A DNA stretch of 64,000 nucleotides from Peronospora farinosa (GCA_947646735.1 CANTFK010000020.1:496001-560000); one strand, 5' to 3'; counted from the first letter of the stretch, positions 10,660-20,998 are shown. The notes: a model not told the origin generated them from the sequence alone. Translations and numbers: made by a program.

Positions 10660-11895
10660 GTAAAACGTAGGCTATCTTGCCATCCATTGCGAGAGGTGTG
10701 TACAGTGTACAGCCGTGCGTAATGATGACGCTTGAGCCCTAAGACCATGCTTTGGCACGTCCAGCCAAGTCGACATGGCGAATTTGACCATCTTCGATGC
10801 GACGAGTTTCAATGACGTCGTCGATCTCGATGAACCATCCCAACAAGGAGTGCCTTGTACTTGGAGACATCAATCTTCAAGGATTCGGGTCGACGCATAT
10901 GCGTCGGCTTGGCAGCAGCAGCACTTGATTGCTGTTGTCTCAACAAGTCATCTTGTTAAATCACCTTGCTGCTGTAGCAAGGTAAGCTTTTTCATCGCCT
11001 CGTCAAGTTCATGCTGTATGAACTTACTGATGGTTGCATGCTGCTCATTTTCACAAAGAGAGAGCAGCATGGCACCGATAGAGGCATCGCCGACAGTTTT
11101 AGCCATACGCTGTGCCGCCTGCCATTTGAGTGACCGGATGTGTCGGGGTGAACGGACCACGAAATGCTACTAGGTGTAATGGGGCACCCTCCGACCATAC
11201 TGACACAGTGTCGTCGACTTACACTGACAGTGTAAGCAGGTTCCTAGTAACATTTTATACACAGAGAGGCAGAGGAAGCTGAACAACTAAACGCACACGC
11301 TTAGTTGTAGAAAGAAGGAGAACTTAATACATACAGCTAAACGTTCCTTAATATATATCATTTAAAACCTACTTTAGCTATATATAACTAACTACCAGTA
11401 TGTATGCTGTTTAGTTGCCCTCCACTTATTGCCCGCGTCCATCGGTCATTGGTCAGTGTGTTGACTGCTTTTATGGCCTTTATCGGTCAATGCTTGGAAA
11501 CTGACTATTGTGTATTGTCAAACGGTAAACAAGCACATTAAAAGACCTCCCTGCTAAGGACATCCGCCTTTGGTACCTTTTTTGTCATGTTATACGTATG
11601 GTTTATTTTGCTAGTTTTCTCGTCTTATGGTATATATTTTATATTTTCGACATTATTTGGTATACTATACTTTATTTAAAAGTCGAGTTGACGATTACAC
11701 CACCTACCAAAACTAATATATTAATCGCTAGCCTCAAGTGCTTTATAATATGTCTGCTAAACCTCTTGTACTGACTACATAGATGCTTAGCTGCTCTGCA
11801 CCAGTAGAATCACAGGAAATGTCACTTTGAGCTCCAGCCAGCCAATTTATTCCAATTGCTCGTGCACTACCCGACTTGCCTGTCCTCTGCCTGCT
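10660..11895. other. no recognisable gene; decayed repeats then AT-rich intergenic DNA
   Basis: 10.66-11.2 kb holds only short, overlapping open stretches on both strands with no family resemblance. One minus-strand piece (11160-10948) has a helical FIQHELDEAMKKLTLLQQQ segment that could be a relic of a transposon protein. 11.2-11.83 kb is AT-rich and presumably contains the promoter of the WDR43 gene. Confidence 0.5.
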
Positions 11896-13887
11896 ATGCA
11901 GCTCTTTACCGAATCGCAGACGCACTTTGTGACCGTGTCCGATGATGGCCGTCTCAAGATATGGGACGTACTGAGTGGATCGCTGCAGCAGGAGCTCAAG
12001 GAGCGTGATCATCTTAGTTATCGCTTCACATGTCTGGCTTGGACGCAGAGTGATAGCAAGAGAAATAATAAGAAACGCAGCGGTGTCAGTGACTTGGGAC
12101 TGTTGGCTTTAGGTACCAGCAATGGCTCCATCGTGGTGTGGGATCTAGCGACTAGCGAAGTAAAGCACACGTTGCAAACAGAAGCCAGTCATGGAGCTGG
12201 CGCAGTGCAGGCGCTAGCTTTTAATCCACAAGGCAGCTTATTGTACTCTAGCTCCAGTGATAAGTACGTGCTTGAGTGGAGTCTCAGTACTGGTCAAGTA
12301 GAGCGCAAGTTTCGTTGTGGATCGGGCGGTGCATCGGCCCTTGCAGTCTCCGCAGACGGCGAGATTCTGGCGGCGGGAGGCTCGGCGCTGCGAACGTTTG
12401 ACTTGGCATCCGGCAAGAGGAGCAGGAAGCTAGTCTCAGGGCTGTCATCCGCTGTGACGCAGCTGAGATACGCTGTGGTGGAAGACGGACTGGAGGCGTC
12501 CAGATTTTTGTTTGCAGCGACGGCTGGTGCTCGTTTTGTCAACATGTACGACTTGGCACTGACAGAGCACGATGCACCGGCGCTCACGTTCAGTCTGCCG
12601 AGTAGCGCCGACGGTCTGTTTGCTAGCGCATCAGTTGGCGAGACGGTGGCGACTAAGAAACGCAAGAAGCAGAAGAAGAAGAAGAACAACAAGACGGCCA
12701 ATTCTCACGTGGATTTGCTGGTGGGAGTCACGGCACCTGCAGGAGCAATGTTCCTTTGGGCCCACAAGTATCAACAGGTAAGCGATGCATCCGAGCTTGC
12801 ATTGGCTTCTAAGCCGCTGCCACCTACGTTGTCGACAGCTGAAAGCGCCGGTATCTTGCTGGCGGAACTAAGCACAGAGGAGAGCAAAGATCCGAAAGCA
12901 GAAATTCTGGTTGCGCGAGGATCGCTCGTCAAGCCTGTGTTTGAAAAAGTAACACTTGTAGAGGAAAACGCGCCAAGTCAGTGGAAGAAGGAGCTGGAGT
13001 TTGCAGAGATCAGTGACGCTCTGCTGCTTACGGCAGAGCGTGCTGAAGCAGCTACCAAGAACGGCAGCAAGCGACTAAAGGTTGATGATGTTGCTAACGA
13101 TGAGAAGACCCACGTGCCAACGCTGAGTGAACGTCGCGCTCTCGTCAACTCCATGACTGTTGTGGATGAAACCGCGGGATTTGAGGAGCTAAACGGCGAG
13201 GCAGATGAGGAGGAGAACGAACTGACTTTGGCTGAGCGTGTAGAGGCTCTGCGTGAGCGTGTCGAGGGTGATGTGACTGCCGCTCTTAGCCGTGCGGAGC
13301 GTGAGGCGGAAACGCTAGAAGATAAGGCTCGGAAAAACAAACCTGATGCCTCTTCGCTTGCGAGTGTACTGGAACAGGCTCTGCAGGCGCGCGACAACGC
13401 TCTTCTAGAGTACTGCCTACGCCTGCGTGACGCTAAAATTGTCGGGCGTACAGTAGCTCGTGTGTCAGCATCTCGTGTGCTGGCTCTGCTGGAGGTGATT
13501 GTTCGTAAAATTGAACGGTCTCCAAATCGCTTTTCACGCCTTTGCCCGTGGCTGCGTGCTATTCTGCTGCACCACACGGCATACCTGGTTGCTCAGCCTG
13601 ATCTTGTGTCTAGTCTATCGGCTCTTTACCAGCTCCTGGAAACAAGATTGCAGGTGCACGAGCAGATGCAGAAGCTTTCTGGCCGCTTGGCACTTGTGCT
13701 GGGCCAGATTCATGTCAACACAAACGCGAATACTGAGCAGGACGATGATGAGACTTGTGCTGCTGTGGTTTACAACGAGGGGGAAGAGATGGTAAGTGAC
13801 AATGTTAAGGACAATAACAGCAGCAGCCAAGAGGAGCAGGACGAAGACGAAAGTGGGGATGACAACGTAGAGACTGAAGACGAGTGA
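11896..13887 (+). CDS. UTP5: WD-repeat nucleolar protein, WDR43/UTP5 (small-subunit processome)
   Basis: 663 residues from the ATG at 11896. An N-terminal WD40 propeller (about 1-290; e.g. VTVSDDGRLKIWD, GTSNGSIVVWDL) is interrupted by a lysine-rich stretch at about 254-266 that fits a nucleolar localisation signal. A C-terminal Utp12-type helical domain (about 485-600) and a strongly acidic tail follow. In yeast and animals UTP5/WDR43 belongs to the tUTP/UTP-A complex, which couples rDNA transcription to early 18S rRNA processing. The same frame is open upstream to 11827 with plausible residues but no ATG. An ATG at 11819 is one frame off and stops after three codons, so the annotated start may be slightly short. 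No intron is seen. Confidence 0.88.
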   Translation: MQLFTESQTHFVTVSDDGRLKIWDVLSGSLQQELKERDHLSYRFTCLAWTQSDSKRNNKKRSGVSDLGLLALGTSNGSIVVWDLATSEVKHTLQTEASHGAGAVQALAFNPQGSLLYSSSSDKYVLEWSLSTGQVERKFRCGSGGASALAVSADGEILAAGGSALRTFDLASGKRSRKLVSGLSSAVTQLRYAVVEDGLEASRFLFAATAGARFVNMYDLALTEHDAPALTFSLPSSADGLFASASVGETVATKKRKKQKKKKNNKTANSHVDLLVGVTAPAGAMFLWAHKYQQVSDASELALASKPLPPTLSTAESAGILLAELSTEESKDPKAEILVARGSLVKPVFEKVTLVEENAPSQWKKELEFAEISDALLLTAERAEAATKNGSKRLKVDDVANDEKTHVPTLSERRALVNSMTVVDETAGFEELNGEADEEENELTLAERVEALRERVEGDVTAALSRAEREAETLEDKARKNKPDASSLASVLEQALQARDNALLEYCLRLRDAKIVGRTVARVSASRVLALLEVIVRKIERSPNRFSRLCPWLRAILLHHTAYLVAQPDLVSSLSALYQLLETRLQVHEQMQKLSGRLALVLGQIHVNTNANTEQDDDETCAAVVYNEGEEMVSDNVKDNNSSSQEEQDEDESGDDNVETEDE

Positions 13888-14153
13888 TAGGATCGGTGGA
13901 TGTATTAATACTTCAATAGACCAGAGCAGCTAGCCTCGTGGAAATCCCAAGGTCATTTGCTTGTCATTTTGCTTGGAGAGTTGTCAAAAATTGTCCAAGC
14001 CGTTCTCACACACGTCGCAGATTATCTCTTTTTTAGCCAATACAACTTGATTGCTGCAATGATTGGTCGAAAGGATGCGATGGATTCTAGAATCGCGTCC
14101 ACACAATTCAATCCCATTCCATAAATTTCGGAGTCACTATTTTACTTGAGGTG

Positions 14154-15544
14154 ATGGCCATGAGATCAGTGCTGCTGCGCTCGGCGGCGGTGCGTGCTCA
14201 GACGCGGCGACCCATTAAGATTCCATACGGTGCATCAGCATTGGTAGAACGCTGTGCGTCATTCCATAGTACGCGCATCACTATGGAACCCACGAAGCGC
14301 GATTTTTACGATGTCCTTGGGGTCTCACGTGACGCGAGTAAAAACGATATTAAGAAGAAATATTATCAAATGGCAAAGAAATATCATCCGGATACTAATA
14401 AAGCGGACCCAAATGCAGCCAAAAAATTTGCAGAAGCCACTGAGGCTTGGGAGATTTTGGGAGACGACGAGAAGCGCGAGAAATACGATGCTTACGGTCA
14501 TGCTGGTGTAGACGAGCAAGCGGGTTTTGGCGGTGCTGGAGGCTTTGAAGGACAGGGATTTGAGGACATTTTTGGGGAGTTTTTTGGTGGTCAGGGCTTT
14601 GGAGGACGTGCACGTCGCAGTAGTAACCAACCACAACGAGGCACTGATATTCAAGTAGATATCACGCTTAGTTTTATGGAAGCGGTCAAGGGCACAATGC
14701 GCGACTTGAACATTACTACCGATGTCGAATGTGGCACATGCAAAGGATCTGGTGCTAAGCCTGGAACTAAGAAAAAGACGTGCTCGACGTGCAATGGATC
14801 GGGCGTATACATCAGTCAACAGGGATTCTTTGCGATCGAGACCCCGTGTCGCCGCTGTCGTGGTAAAGGATCGGTCATTGAGTCACCGTGCGAAAAGTGT
14901 TATGGTAAAGGCACGGTCAAGAAGCCGCGTACTGTGGAGGTGAAGATCCCGGAGGGTGTGGATCAGGGCATGAACCTCCGACTGACGCATCAGGGTGAAC
15001 CTGGTCAGTGCGGTGGACCGGCGGGACATCTGTATGTGTCCATTCACGTTTTACCAGACCCGTTCTTTAAGCGTCGCAAAACGGATGTGCTGGTGGATGT
15101 GCCTATCTCGATTGCGCAGGCTGTATTGGGAAGTTCAATTGTGGTGCCTACTCTGACAGGTGAAGTAGAGTTGAAGATTCCACGTGGGACACAGCCAGAC
15201 ACGGTGTTGCAGATGCGCGGAAAGGGAATCAAGGAGCTTAACTCTAACCGTCGTGGTTCGCAACTAGTGAACCTTCAGGTCTGCGTTCCAAAGTACGTAG
15301 TTGAGCTGGAAAATGTGATGATTTTCTGGCCGTGAATATGATGCTTACATATTTTGCACTGTTTAGGAGCTTGTCATCGCGACAGGAAGAGCTGATGGAG
15401 GAATTTCTAAAGGAGGAAAACGAGCGTGTGGAGAAGGGCGAGGACCCGGGTAGCAAGCCGCATTCGTTCACCAAATCAGTGCGGGACACTGTTGATCGAA
15501 TAAAGAGTTTTATTAAGGGTTGCAAGACGGACGAATCTTCCTAG
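14154..15544 (+). CDS. mitochondrial type I DnaJ/Hsp40 co-chaperone
   Basis: Exons 14154-15292 and 15367-15544; the 74 bp intron is phase 2 and its removal joins the last beta-domain to a helical tail. 438 residues. The first 45 are basic and Ser/Ala/Arg-rich without acids, a likely mitochondrial presequence. Then come a J domain (about 48-112, HPD at about 79), a Gly/Phe-rich linker, four CxxCxGxG zinc-binding repeats starting at about 193 ([32 protein letters not shown]) and a C-terminal substrate-binding domain. This is the full DnaJ/Mdj1 architecture. It would recruit client proteins and stimulate mitochondrial Hsp70 ATPase. If the intron were retained, a stop follows 14 codons after the donor. 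Confidence 0.93.
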
Positions 15545-15800
15545 TGGGAGAATAGCAAGGGATGAAGTGTGCATAATGGCTTCAACTTTATTCTTGACTT
15601 TCCAAGGCTGGTTTGCTTAGCCAAAAAGAAACAGTGGACCCCTAGACGATATAAGATGCGGCTGCTGCAAGAGATGCAAGAAGAAGACCATGAAGAAGAA
15701 GACATGCAAAACAAACAAACATGTTTGCCATACAAATTTTGACTGCAATGAATCACCTTTTTCTAGTCAACTACAAAGCATTGTATTGTCAGTCAAGTGC
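15545..15800. other. intergenic, convergent gene ends
   Basis: The DnaJ gene ends at 15544 and the ABM gene ends at 15801 on the other strand. An open frame across 15690-15953 is antisense to the ABM 3' exon and shows no coding character. Confidence 0.5.
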
Positions 15801-16194
15801 TCAGAGGAGAAAGACGTCGTCTTTTGGAGTTTTAAAGATGCGCATGTGCAGTCCAGGGACGTCCAAAAGCTCATTGATCTGCTGCGTGCATTCTTGAAAC
15901 TCTTTGCTTGCCAACCACGTGTCAAAGTGTTCCTTGGACTCCCACTAGCATAATAAACCACACGGTACATTAGATATGGGAATTGCAACTTCAGACGTCA
16001 GTAATGGGACTGGATACCTCGGAAAACACGACGTATTTGGTGTGGTCATCCACTTGCGCATACGTGTCAATTGAGATGAAACCTGGCTGAGCACGTACTG
16101 TGTCTTTAACGTTCTCCATAAGACGCGCCACGCGTGGTTCGTAACCGCGGCTCATGATGCGCTCGCATAACACTTTGACACGGGTCGTGATCAT
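15801..16194 (-). CDS. small ABM-domain (dimeric alpha-beta barrel) protein, copy 1
   Basis: Exons 16194-16018 and 15944-15801 with a 73 bp phase-0 intron give 106 residues. The pattern resembles the antibiotic biosynthesis monooxygenase (ABM) fold: an N-terminal beta strand, ARLMENVKDTVRAQPGFIS, then KYVVFSEWESKEHFDTWLAS. Proteins of this fold are small homodimers. Some are oxygenases or heme-degrading enzymes and many have no known activity; nothing here fixes a reaction. No signal peptide. A clear paralogue of the same length lies at 54330-54811; there the gene has an additional intron after RLMEN, which this copy lacks. Confidence 0.75.
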
Positions 16195-16622
16195 GATGTT
16201 GACCGAATAGCTACTTTAAAGCTACTTTCACCCAGAGCAAAGTAACGTTTAAGTGGAAAAGTCGTGCAACATCTAAAGCCTCTTCTCGACATCTTGTATA
16301 GTACTGTAATATATGCAAAAATGACTGTTTACTTGGTGATGGATAACCCTCCTAATGATAAGACATTATGTTGCTCTTTAGTCGCTACAATGTCGTTAAC
16401 AACTCTTCCTCTTAGCCTATTATCCTTTGCATCTGGCCCAATGATAACAGCTTTATCAACGCGTGCCTTGCAGTATCGAAAGGCGGTGCGACTGTACAAT
16501 AGAAAACAAACCCATGACCTTGGAGTAAGTGCATGCTTAAACGTGACATCCAGCAACTGTATCTGCAGCAACTACATTAGCACTACATTCACCTACCTTC
16601 TTCATCATAGTATCGATCCGTT

Positions 16623-16730
16623 TTATAGCTCAGCATCCTTTGGTTTGGCCGTGAGGTAGTGAAAACCTACGACAGAGATCATTATCGCTGCCCCCAAGCA
16701 GTTTACAAAATACATCAGCGCCGCGTCCAT
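16623..16730 (-). CDS. OST4: OST4-like mini-subunit of oligosaccharyltransferase
   Basis: A 35-residue protein from the ATG at 16730-16728 to the TAA at 16623. It is a single transmembrane helix with a short polar tail: NCLGAAIMISVVGFHYLTA. OST4 proteins are 30-40 residue single-pass ER proteins with an N-LG core and a conserved (V/L)xYHY-type end; the length, NxLG and FHY match. OST4 stabilises the catalytic STT3 and the OST3/6 subunit of the N-glycosylation complex. The assignment rests on pattern only because the protein is so short. An upstream noncoding exon is possible. Confidence 0.65.
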   Translation of the reverse strand: MDAALMYFVNCLGAAIMISVVGFHYLTAKPKDAEL

Positions 16731-17007
16731 CTCGTCGCTACAAATACATGAAAAAAGCAACTTAGAGTGTCAGTAGTCATTGCATGACTCGTATTTCAAT
16801 ATTCATATGACTGGGTTTTCAACCGCTGTCACGAGCTGTACGTACTTGTCCATGGTGGCTGATCTTGTGTCTGCTATTCTGTTGAACGGGACACGTAGCG
16901 ATACGAGGTTGCGAGTATTTTCATGATGTGGTGTACATATCGTGCAACATTATCAATGTCTCATGTACGATGGAGCTCCTCGTCGTGTATTAATAACACG
17001 ACGAGAA

Positions 17008-17101
17008 GAACAATATAGACGTGGCGTTAAGGTTCATTTTAATTAAATATACACCTTAACATTGAATTAATATGAACCTTAACGTCGCGTCTATATTGTT
17101 C
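17008..17101. repeat. 30-bp near-perfect inverted repeat (MITE-like)
   Basis: Arms 17008-17037 and 17072-17101 are reverse complements at 28 of 30 positions around an AT-rich 34-base centre. Weaker inverted similarity extends outward to about 16978 and 17126. It lies between the OST4-like gene and the PX-RING gene with no open frame. A small non-autonomous element is the simplest reading. Confidence 0.7.
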
Positions 17102-17210
17102 GTACAAGTATTAATAGTGGGACGAGGTGTGTCCTGAAGTTCTTACAACGCTAGCTTTGTCCAACTTGCAAAGGCTTGTTTGTTCAACATGCTGTGTTTA
17201 TCGCTTCAGC

Positions 17211-17381
17211 ATGGCCCAAGCCAAGCTAAAGCGATATACACCGCTGCATGGTAGATCGAAGCACCATGGCCATTCACATGTTCCCTACTACATTTCCTTG
17301 TCCATCACCGTGCGTGGCAACGCTGCTGCTTGGTACAAAACGAATCCAGACTCGAAACGACGCAAGGTAGTACGGCGCTAG
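17211..17381 (+). CDS. unrecognised short open frame
   Basis: 56 codons from the ATG at 17211, basic and histidine-rich (HGRSKHHGHSH), ending in a KRRK-rich tail. No family is recognised. It could be a small nuclear protein or chance. Included because the gap between neighbours otherwise holds nothing. Confidence 0.2.
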   Translation: MAQAKLKRYTPLHGRSKHHGHSHVPYYISLSITVRGNAAAWYKTNPDSKRRKVVRR

Positions 17382-17780
17382 TTCTTGCGATATATTGACA
17401 CTCGACGATATTTTCTAGCTTCTAGCAGAAAGCTCCTAGAACGCTTGTCGCTGAAATAATACATACACTGCATGATGCAGTGCAAGATTAAAAGCTTCTT
17501 GATACAGTGACTTGTAGACTGGTCTGCAAACTGCTGGTGCAAGAATGTTCGTCCTCATTTCCAAAAAAAGTAAGCCAGCACACGTGAACCAGTCAACCAG
17601 TCAACCAGTCACCCAGTGAGCACCATGTCACACAGTACGCCATTGATCGGTACATAGAGTCCATCAAAGAGAGTTCCTTGGGAACACATCTCGAGGCTTA
17701 TCAACGGACAGAAGAGGTCATTCGGCAAAAAATACGCAACGTGCAGGTTAGTTGCTCAATTAGACAACTTCAACACGATC

Positions 17781-18659
17781 ATGTTCGAAACGAGCATTCA
17801 ATTGCAGCGTCTGCAGCGCGTGTATGAGACCACCAAGAACTCGCTTATCATCAGCACGCAAGTGGCACGTGCTGCTGGTGTGACCGCAGCCGCCACCATG
17901 TATCAAATGGACATCTCTTTCCTCAGTACGCGCAACAAGTGGAGCATTGCAAGACGTTATTCGGAGTTTTATGCTGTGCGTCAGCAGCTGCGTAGGTTTG
18001 TCAAGCATTACAAGCAACAGTACGGAAGTGGAGCGAGTTGCCCCACCCCATTGTTTGTCCTAGAGAAGGCACTGGAGTCTCCTTTTCCGCGTCGGCATTT
18101 TCGCTGTGACAATAACGTGATCATTACCGAGCGCCGAGCAGCTCTTGAGTCATTTGTGCAGTCGCTAGTCACGGTCACCTCTAGCATCCCGATAATCGCT
18201 GACATTGATGCAATGGATTGGTGTGGTACTACTACTGAGGCAAAGCAGCTGCTGATGCTATACACGGTTTTGCGGGACTTCCTCGAGTACCCAGACATAC
18301 AGATTGAGAGCGAGGCCAAGCTTAAGGTGGCTGTGCTGTCGCTCGAGGACGTGGTCGTAGATTCACAAAGTAACCTATGGAAGACTGCCGAGAGCATCAG
18401 CAGCAGTGAATGCTGCAGTATTTGCCTAAGTGAATGGGGCGACAAGGAGTGTATCGGCATGAACGTGGTCAAGCTGCCATGCATGCACATGTTCCACGAA
18501 GAGTGTCTGCTTGAATGGCTGCATGGCACCACACACTGTCCCATGTGTCGTGAAGAGCCTGCTACCTCTGCTGCTCGGTACAGCCTTGATGGTCATGGCA
18601 TGCACCAGCGCTACTATAAGGCAGAAGCAGCCATTACAGACAGACATACCTATAGCTAA
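17781..18659 (+). CDS. PX domain and RING-H2 finger protein (putative E3 ligase)
   Basis: 292 residues from the ATG at 17781. A PX domain (about 25-170; basic RRYSEFYAVRQQL phosphoinositide-binding signature) is followed by a RING-H2 (about 212-256) in which all eight zinc ligands are visible: CSIC, then C-x-H-x2-H-x2-C as in CMHMFHEEC, then CPMC. It probably places ubiquitin-ligase activity on PI3P-bearing endosomes. The ATG at 17781 may actually lie in a 61 bp intron (17747-17807). A coding-looking segment ending at 17746 (IRQKIRNVQ) joins in frame at CGT 17808, and a possible first exon ends near 17570 at a GTAAGC donor. The true N-terminus is therefore probably longer. Confidence 0.82.
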   Translation: MFETSIQLQRLQRVYETTKNSLIISTQVARAAGVTAAATMYQMDISFLSTRNKWSIARRYSEFYAVRQQLRRFVKHYKQQYGSGASCPTPLFVLEKALESPFPRRHFRCDNNVIITERRAALESFVQSLVTVTSSIPIIADIDAMDWCGTTTEAKQLLMLYTVLRDFLEYPDIQIESEAKLKVAVLSLEDVVVDSQSNLWKTAESISSSECCSICLSEWGDKECIGMNVVKLPCMHMFHEECLLEWLHGTTHCPMCREEPATSAARYSLDGHGMHQRYYKAEAAITDRHTYS

Positions 18660-18781
18660 GACATCTATGTTTTATTACCATAGGAAAGTAATATAGTTTT
18701 AGTTGACAATGCTTCTTGGTGTAGACGTATATGGTCTATTTTCATGTATAGGACTTTTTGGTACTAGAAAGTAGTTGATTG

Positions 18782-18815
18782 AAAAATGGTATTTCCTACA
18801 AATGATACCATTTTT
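18782..18815. repeat. 11-bp perfect inverted repeat between convergent genes
   Basis: AAAAATGGTAT (18782-18792) and ATACCATTTTT (18805-18815) can pair. It sits in the shared 3' space of the PX-RING gene and the aminotransferase gene, where an RNA hairpin could affect 3' ends of either transcript. No function is shown. Confidence 0.4.
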
Positions 18816-18937
18816 TATGGGTGCCCGGCACCTCTCTAATTTCCACCATTTTGCCTCCTTCTTACAATTTTTTGATTAAAAATACACCAATTTGCAATAC
18901 CCTTTCAGCCAACGTATCGTAGATTCTCGCTTCATGT

Positions 18938-20197
18938 CTACTTCTGGAAGACATCGTCCAGAGCCCTCTCAAAGATCTCCAATGCAAGCGTGCACTCATC
19001 CTCCGTAACGGTCAATGCAGGCATAAAGCGCAAAGTTTCGTAGATGCTCGTCGTCAGCAGCATCATACCGTGGCCCAAACATGCCATCGATATTTTGTTT
19101 GCCGTGCCCTTTGGAGCGGCAGCAAGGTCGAATTCAACGCCAATCATCAAGCCGAGACCACGAACGTCCAGTATCGGATACTTGCCTGACGCTTTCAGAT
19201 TGTTTAAACCAGCACGCAGCTGCGCACCACGAATGCGCGTGTTTTCAAGCACGTTCTCTTCTGCAAAGACTTCCTGCGTCGCAATGGCAGCAGCGCAAGC
19301 GACGGCGTTACCAGCAAAAGTACCACCCATCGACCCTGGAGGCTGGGTGTCCATCAGTTCTTTGCGGCTAGCAATGCCACTAATCGGGTAGCCATCGGCA
19401 ATACCTTTAGCAAAGGTCAGAATATCCGGCTGTACGTCAAAGTAGCCGTCAATGGCAAAGTAGTCCCCTGTTCGGCCGAATCCTGATTGAATCTCATCTG
19501 CAATAAGCAGAATATCGTTCTCCGACGCAATTTCACGCAGACCTTTCATAAAGCTTTTGGGTGGCACCACATAACCACCTTCACCCAACACCGACTCAAT
19601 GATAATAGCTGCCGTGTCACGCGGAGCCGACTGCTGTTTCAATGCAATACGTAGCTGCTCTAGACACCACTGAGTATTCTTTTCATCGTCGTGTATTGGA
19701 CTGTGCAGTGCGTACGGGTACGGCACAAATGTGACACCAGGCATAAGCGGACCAAAGCCAGCACTGTATACCGTCTTGCTCGACGTGAGACTCATAGTAC
19801 CAATTGTGCGGCCGTGATAGCCGCCCTGAAATGAGATGACTCTGCTCTTGCCCGTTGCATGGCGTGCCAGTTTAACAGCGTTCTCTACGGCCTCGGAGCC
19901 ACTGCACGCAAAGAAGAGCGAGTCCAGACTCTTGGGTAGCACGGGCAGTAGCTTATCTGCCAGATTCAACATGGGCTGGTGATAGCCAATATTCAACTGT
20001 GCATGAACGAGCGTAGCAGCTTGTTTCTGTACAGCAGCTACGACCTTTGGATGAGAATGACCCACACTGGTCACGGCGATACCACTTGTAAAGTCCAATA
20101 GTTTACGATTATCAGACGTCCAGACCCATGAACCCTTGGCCTTGGTCATGATCATGTCGGACATGCGGCCAATACCTTTAGCGAGATGGTGGGTCAT
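18938..20197 (-). CDS. class III PLP-dependent aminotransferase (4-aminobutyrate aminotransferase-like)
   Basis: 419 residues from the first in-frame ATG at 20197. Fold-type I, class III signatures are present: GSEAVENAVKLAR (about 100-112), the pyridine-binding DEIQSGFGRTG (about 234), and the Schiff-base lysine in LTFAKGIADGYP (about residue 264). The family transfers an omega-amino group (GABA, ornithine, acetylornithine, beta-alanine) to 2-oxoglutarate; GABA aminotransferase is the best guess and the substrate is not settled. The same frame is open for 19 codons upstream of this ATG. ATG codons near 20280 lie in other frames, one giving a Pro/Ser-rich leader, so a mitochondrial presequence may be lost or hidden behind a small indel or intron. 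Confidence 0.88.
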   Translation of the reverse strand: MTHHLAKGIGRMSDMIMTKAKGSWVWTSDNRKLLDFTSGIAVTSVGHSHPKVVAAVQKQAATLVHAQLNIGYHQPMLNLADKLLPVLPKSLDSLFFACSGSEAVENAVKLARHATGKSRVISFQGGYHGRTIGTMSLTSSKTVYSAGFGPLMPGVTFVPYPYALHSPIHDDEKNTQWCLEQLRIALKQQSAPRDTAAIIIESVLGEGGYVVPPKSFMKGLREIASENDILLIADEIQSGFGRTGDYFAIDGYFDVQPDILTFAKGIADGYPISGIASRKELMDTQPPGSMGGTFAGNAVACAAAIATQEVFAEENVLENTRIRGAQLRAGLNNLKASGKYPILDVRGLGLMIGVEFDLAAAPKGTANKISMACLGHGMMLLTTSIYETLRFMPALTVTEDECTLALEIFERALDDVFQK

Positions 20198-20633
20198 TAT
20201 TAATAGAGATGGAGAATGAAGGTCTTGGTGATAGTAATGGTCGAGGAGGCGCAAGTTGAGCTTTGAAGCGATGCCATGGATCCATGTTGAACTGGTCGTA
20301 AGGGTAATTACAAGAGGTTTTTACGAGTGTACATAGTTAAAGTCCCTTGATTTAATGTTACTGTCGAGATTACTTGAGAAATGGATAACCAGAGCTACAC
20401 CAAAAAAACTCGACTATTGTGACCTACTTTAGTAATGACATACGACGACGATTTCTAAATTTCTGCGAGCGTACAGAATACTGCCAAACCTAATACATGT
20501 GGACTCACTGCTTTCTATATGACGCTTAAATAAGGACAATGTCATTGTAGCAATGTACTTTTCACCGACCATTTATAAGAAAATACTATTACTGTTCAAT
20601 ATTGTATTGAATTGTACTTGCTGCAATAATTGT

Positions 20634-20998
20634 TCAGCTCGTTAGGACTGGAGATGGCTTATTACTCAATTGTTCATATAGCTCAGCGATCTGTCCGCAC
20701 CATCAACACATATCAGACTTTATCGTATTGTACTGCAGGCCCATAATAAACCACTTACTTGTGCAATAAACTCCTTCTGCTCCTTCAACAATTGCGCAGT
20801 CGTATCGGCGCCTGTGATACTGGCACCTCGTCGGCGGTTGGCCGCTAACGCCGCCGCAATTTTCTGCGCATTCTTATCGATACATTCCACAAGGTCTTGC
20901 ACGCGTTGTATCTCATCAGGTACCACATCACCACGTACTAGCAACGCATTCATGACTGTGCGACTCCCCGTGACAAATTTTTCTGGGCCAGCGTCCAT
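20634..20998 (-). CDS. small helical protein of unknown function
   Basis: Exons 20998-20759 and 20690-20634, joined by a phase-0 GTAAGT intron of 68 bp, give 98 residues. Removing the intron turns a frame that runs into non-coding residues into a continuous helix (KEQKEFIAQIAELYEQLSNK). Sequence is mostly amphipathic helix. It could be a subunit of a larger coiled-coil complex; no family is recognised. It starts head to head with VPS18 across 158 bp, so the two probably share a promoter region. Confidence 0.65.

Noticed and set aside
12294..12701. 135-codon minus-strand frame
   Set aside because: Antisense shadow of the WDR43 coding sequence; its poly-Phe start is the complement of the lysine-rich stretch.
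12978..13577. 199-codon Ser/Arg-rich minus-strand frame
   Set aside because: Antisense of the WDR43 Utp12 region; composition is explained by the complement of Glu/Ala codons.
16264..16659. 131-codon plus-strand open frame
   Set aside because: Overlaps the OST4-like gene antisense, has no recognisable motif and opposite-strand frames are equally open; treated as chance.
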